Of a DNA stretch of 64,000 nucleotides, positions 60,212 to 64,000 are shown piece by piece. Each line of letters begins with the position of its first letter. The first letter of the stretch is position 1. The translations under genes were made by a program, and so were the position numbers. The stretch is from Rotaria sp. Silwood1 (lineage: Eukaryota; Rotifera; Eurotatoria; Philodinida; Philodinidae). Below the pieces are notes generated by a model. The model was given only the letters and a program-made list of their open reading frames with translations. It was not told where the DNA came from and did not search any database. The stretch is taken from NCBI GenBank assembly GCA_905250075.1, contig CAJNOP010000033.1, positions 611,654 through 675,653 of the forward strand, read 5' to 3'.

Positions 60212-61516
60212 ATGACGGATAAATTAAAAGATTTAAAAATTAAAACTGGTGTTTCTAAACGGTAAGAAAAACACACATACAAAAAAAAAGAAGTTTATTA
60301 TAAAAATATTTATAATTAAATTTCTATTTAGAACATGGAAAGAATATTTATCATATAAAAAAGAATATGAAAATGAAAAACGTAAAGTCGAAAAAATGAC
60401 TAATGAAGGTCGAGATGAATATGATCTTAGAAAAGCGGTAAGATTTGAAATAATTATTTTGATTTCTTTTTTTTTTTTNNNNNNNNNNNNNNNNNNNNNN
60501 NNNNNNNNNNNNNNNNNNNNNNNNNNNNNNNNNNNNNNNNNNNNNNNNNNNNNNNNNNNNNNNNNNNNNNNNNNNNNNAAAGCGGTAAGATTTGAAATAA
60601 TTATTTTGATTTCTTTTTTTTTTTTTCGAATTGATTTTTTTTTTCTTTTTAGCAAGAAGTATTAAAAGAAACTGAATCAATGATTTCGCATACAAAAAGT
60701 AGTTTTATTAAGTCATGGAAAGAATTTCAAGATGTTTATGTAATTATTCTCTTTTTTTTTTTTTTTTATGGAAGGTCAATGTTTTTATTTAAAAAAATAA
60801 TCTGCAATGATCAATCAATAGATAAAAATTTTCTTTTTAGATCCATACAAATCTGATGTTTTTAACGTATTCTATTCAGGAATTATAGAAGTTTTTCAGA
60901 GATCTTACTTTCTATCTAATGACCTTGAAGTACTCTGAAAGAATTCAAAATATGGTTAATTTATCATTTTGAATCGAGTGACAATATTTGTTTTCACTTT
61001 AAAACCTATCTAAAAGTATTATATCATGATTTTCGACATTTTAAATTTCGTTGCTGTACCGTAGAGAGTCTGTATTTCGTAACTTTGGAGATAACTGTTT
61101 TAGATAGGCTTGAAACTGAAAATAATCATTGCTACTCAAATTAGCATGATAAATCAATCCAGCTTTGATTCTTTTCAGAGCACACCTAGATCATTAGACC
61201 AATATCCGAACCTCTAAAAAAAAAACGGTCCAACTACTCAAGAACAACACTCTCTGTACTGATTGATCTAACTGATAGAGCACATTAGAGAATATGGGTG
61301 TCATTCTTATGAAGTTGTACTTCAAAAGTAACTCAAAAACCATTGACCTACTTTGTCTTGATGCCGTGAATAATTTCTTTGGAAAAAAAATTTTCTATTT
61401 AGAATGCAGCAACTAATGATGAAACATTAAAACAATCAAAAGAATATGAAGAAGCACAAAAAGTTCATGATGATCTTGATAAAGCTCAACAAGAGGATCG
61501 AGCTGCACAAGCCTAG
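60212..61516 (+). CDS. TBCA: Tubulin-folding cofactor A
   Basis: Four exons (60212-60261, 60332-60437, 60653-60739, 61403-61516) give 118 residues (human 108). 'LKDLKIKTGVSKRTWKEYLSYKKEYENEKRKVEKMTNEGRDEYDLRKAQEVLKETESMI' follows human 'RQIKIKTGVVKRLVKEKVMYEKEAKQQEEKIEKMRAEDGENYDIKKQAEILQESRMMI'. The rest is helical, ending '...QEDRAAQA', as expected for the three-helix bundle. TBCA holds beta-tubulin released from CCT before heterodimer assembly. Intron 2 contains the 100-N gap; exon joins on both sides are in phase 0, so the protein is unaffected unless the gap hides an exon. Intron 3 (663 bp) carries a foldback. Confidence 0.92.
60479..60578. other. 100-N scaffold gap with duplicated flanks
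   Basis: About 47 bases before the gap (60432-60478, including the exon end AAAGCG and its GTAAGA donor, then poly-T) reappear directly after it (60579-60626). This is typical of two contigs that overlap at a homopolymer and were scaffolded instead of merged. The true intron is probably one copy without the gap. Confidence 0.9.
60850..61263. repeat. 410-bp foldback element in a TBCA intron
   Basis: An imperfect palindrome centred at about 61056. CTAATGA (60916) pairs with TCATTAG (61191). TTAATTTATCATTTTGAA pairs with the complement of TTAGCATGATAAATCAA (61141-61157). AACCTATCTAAAA near 61002 pairs with TTTTAGATAGGCTT near 61099. Confidence 0.85.
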
Positions 61517-64000
61517 TTAGAAATAATGATTCCATTTTATTCAAAGACAGTTTAACTGTGATGTAATCTTCTTTCTTTTGCTTTGTGGTGTTACATATGC
61601 TTCGATAATTTTTCACGCCAACTAAATGATCATTAAAATAAACACATTCACTCTTAGCAAATCAATATGAATGAAATATAATAGTTTTTTTTTTTCGATA
61701 ATTTCTCAATATTGGAATAAGTAACTTTCGCATATCGGTGTTTATGTACAAAGATTTGAAAAAAAATCGGTAATAGAAATATGTACAAGAAAGGCGGTGT
61801 CGTAATTGAGTCGAGAATATCGAAGAAAGTGATATTTCTAGTTTGTTGTTCGTCTTCTGATGATTTTTGTTGACCTGCATATATAATCAGTAGTCCAAAA
61901 AAGATGACTGACACTTTATAACAATGAACAATAATGAAAGAATAGGGTAGGTGTGGGTTAATAGAAGAGGTACCCCTGACAATGCAATGAAATATTTAGA
62001 TGATCTGTCCTTTCTGGTTGCAAAATTTATTGATTTGTGTCAAAATTTAATTCAGATTTTCTCTTTCGGAGCGACGATTTAAAACTACGAGAGAGTCAAC
62101 CTAACCTTCAGAGAGACGCCACCATCTCGACTCTCACATACAGATAAAACACTGACCTGTATTTCGAAATAAATTCTCAGCCCGGCCAGACAAGGTTAAC
62201 AAGAGCTTCTTAGCAGGCCTGATGTGCTCCTATGGATAATCAGAAATCCCAGAAACAAAATCGTGAAAACTTGTTTTGTAAATTTTTTTCATCAAACATT
62301 TACCTTTTTTATTTTATGTGCTCTATCCATGGTAAAAAAACCTCGTGCAGATCAATTGTACTTTCTCCAAGGATGCAAAATCATGAAAAAAAAGAGGTAA
62401 ATACCCTTAAGATATGAGTATCCCATCACAAATAAAGAGTATATTTTGCTGATCAAAATTCTCTAATGAGCTTTTCTACTTTTTCTCCATTTCAGTATAT
62501 TAATCTTCTCCGTTAGTTTTATTTTCGATATTTTCAACCAAACGAGGAAAGAAGACTATTAGTACCTCAAAAAAAATTTCACCAGGGTTTTTTAAGATGA
62601 ACCAACATTTTAATCAAACTACCTTTTGTACTGGGCAGATATGAGAGATGTACCTACGTATGTCGATCATCTTATATCTTTAGCTGTTTTTCTTTAATTT
62701 TTCTAGTACTTCACCATATTGTTATTTTGACATGCATAATTAGACATGAACGAAGTTATCTCAATAATTTTTAATCTGAAGTATGTATAAACATAGATTT
62801 ATATGTGACTAAAAAAGCATTAAAAAGATGATAAACCTTTTTTTTTCTATAAAACTAATGTTATTAAATGTTCAAGGCTATAATATCTGTGAAAATATAT
62901 TTTCTTTTCCTCTAGAACTAAATTAAAATAAAATTGTCTCTCATGAATAATAATTCATCTAAGAAATTTTTTAATAATATATTACAGGTAGAATTTATTT
63001 ATATAAATAAAAACGTCGGAAATTACACTATGCAAATGTGACAGTTATTACCATATAAAAATACTCATGGCCTTCGATTTTCTTTTTTTCAATACAGATT
63101 GTCTAAATTCTTATGATAAATCATGTCAACAAGATTTTCTTTTTTTCTATTGAATTTCTATGTCATAAAATTAGACATTTGATTGAACGAATGATAATAA
63201 TTATAGTCATTAATTTTTTTGAGATAATCAAGTGAAATATTCATTTTATTATTATTTAGAAATGAATAGTTAATTTGATTTTATAGAATAACTGATAGAT
63301 AATCTTTTCTTATTGATAACGAGAGAAAAGATTTAGACCATTCAATCATTTTCTAGTATTGTGATTATTGAAACCAAAATTAAGTTCTGGTGTCATGACG
63401 ACCTAAGTTTTTTTTTTTTTTTTTTGAAAGTTCCCATTTGGTTTAAGTCAAATGAAAACAAAAGTTTTATCTATCAGTGACTAATCCAAATGCATTAATG
63501 AATAGTTTACTTTCTATCTCTTTCTACTCTGTTTTATGATTCAACATCTCAAATAGATTGATAATAATTCTATATTTAATCATTATTTTAGAAGAAATTT
63601 TATTTATTAATATTGTTGCGTTGCGAAATTCTTTAATTAACTTACAGTAGTTACTATAAAAATAGATTATTTTTTTCTCTATTAAAATAATTCATTATTA
63701 TATATATATATATATATATCTTCTAAAAAAATATTTATGAAAGATAGAATGATGAAAATAATTGAGGAACTCATTAACAATGCAAAATACTTGAAGATTG
63801 TCCTGTTAAAATAGAATAAATAATGGAGATACATAGGAAAAGAATAGGAAAAAGAAAAAAAAAAATGTCAAGATGACAGCTTTTGAATGATGAATAGATG
63901 AATAGAATTATTTCGTGTATATAATTATAATTATCTGATTACATAAACATTATATTCTAATGAACGAACAATAGAAAAACTTCATAGTGAAACAAACTCT
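61517..64000. other. 2.5-kb terminal region without a gene
   Basis: No exon was recognised. It contains a truncated copy of the hAT-like MITE (62055-62154) and a (TA)n run at about 63699-63719. The minus-strand frames at 61654-61914 lack family features. Confidence 0.5.
62055..62154. mobile_element. Truncated second copy of the hAT-like MITE
   Basis: TTTTCTCTTTCGGAGCGACG followed by ATTTAAA and CGAGAGAG matches the internal order of the element at 58742-58932 (TTTTTCTCCGAAGGGGCG, ATTTGAA, CGAGAGAG). The right end keeps GATAAAACACTG (62143-62154). The left terminal repeat is missing. Confidence 0.65.

Noticed and set aside
60233..60695. Long frames reading through the 100-N gap
   Set aside because: Artefacts of unknown bases; the region is an intron of TBCA.

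Overview
The window is a strongly AT-rich nuclear segment of a eukaryote, most likely a bdelloid rotifer. Three things point there: (i) animal gene families (TRPM channel, gamma-SNAP, CAF-1 p60, PPP1R14, SOL-class calpain, AP-3 beta, TBCA) carry many introns, most of them only about 50-60 bp; (ii) an intronless gene at 17.5 kb resembles a 'WLD...' N-terminal module I recall as expanded in bdelloid proteins; (iii) a plant-type DYW PPR protein, a class reported outside land plants in bdelloids and some protists. No prokaryotic, viral or CRISPR content was seen. All exon models were built by hand; in each, every splice junction keeps the reading frame.

Layout: 0.4-0.8 kb TMEM256-like membrane protein (+). 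4.9-10.2 kb TRPM-like cation channel (+, 21 exons). 12.2-15.3 kb three minus-strand genes: an unknown membrane protein, gamma-SNAP and proteasome subunit PSMD8/Rpn12. 17.5-22.4 kb a single-exon bdelloid-type gene and an unrecognised single-span membrane protein (+). 24.3-26.7 kb a small secreted peptide interrupted by an N gap and a coiled-coil protein (both -). 28.6-32.7 kb two tandem RRM paralogues (+). 32.9-37.7 kb PPP1R14 and CAF-1 p60 (both -). 38.0-45.5 kb a DYW PPR protein followed by GUF1/EF4 (+), both mitochondrial by expectation, with the PPR start divergent from CAF-1 p60. 48.3-51.1 kb a SOL-type calpain (-). 52.6-60.0 kb AP-3 beta (+). 60.2-61.5 kb TBCA (+). The last 2.5 kb has no gene.

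Two observations stand out. First, the DYW domain keeps its zinc-ligand His, CxxC and HHF...CSC motifs, but the catalytic HxE has become HTA (residues 572-574). It therefore looks like a plant-type RNA-editing deaminase that has lost its proton-shuttling glutamate. Second, most of the unusually long introns are filled by long imperfect palindromes (foldback elements). The largest span about 1.25 kb (GUF1) and 1.35 kb (AP-3 beta) and would fold over nearly their whole length. Others lie in the 18-22 kb gene, TBCA and the PPR gene. One AP-3 beta intron carries a foldback with a second, hAT-like MITE nested near its centre, bounded by 8-bp target duplications matching at 7 of 8 positions.

Assembly caveats: a 10-N gap lies inside the secreted-peptide gene. 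A 100-N gap in a TBCA intron is flanked by about 47 duplicated bases, which indicates an unmerged contig overlap.
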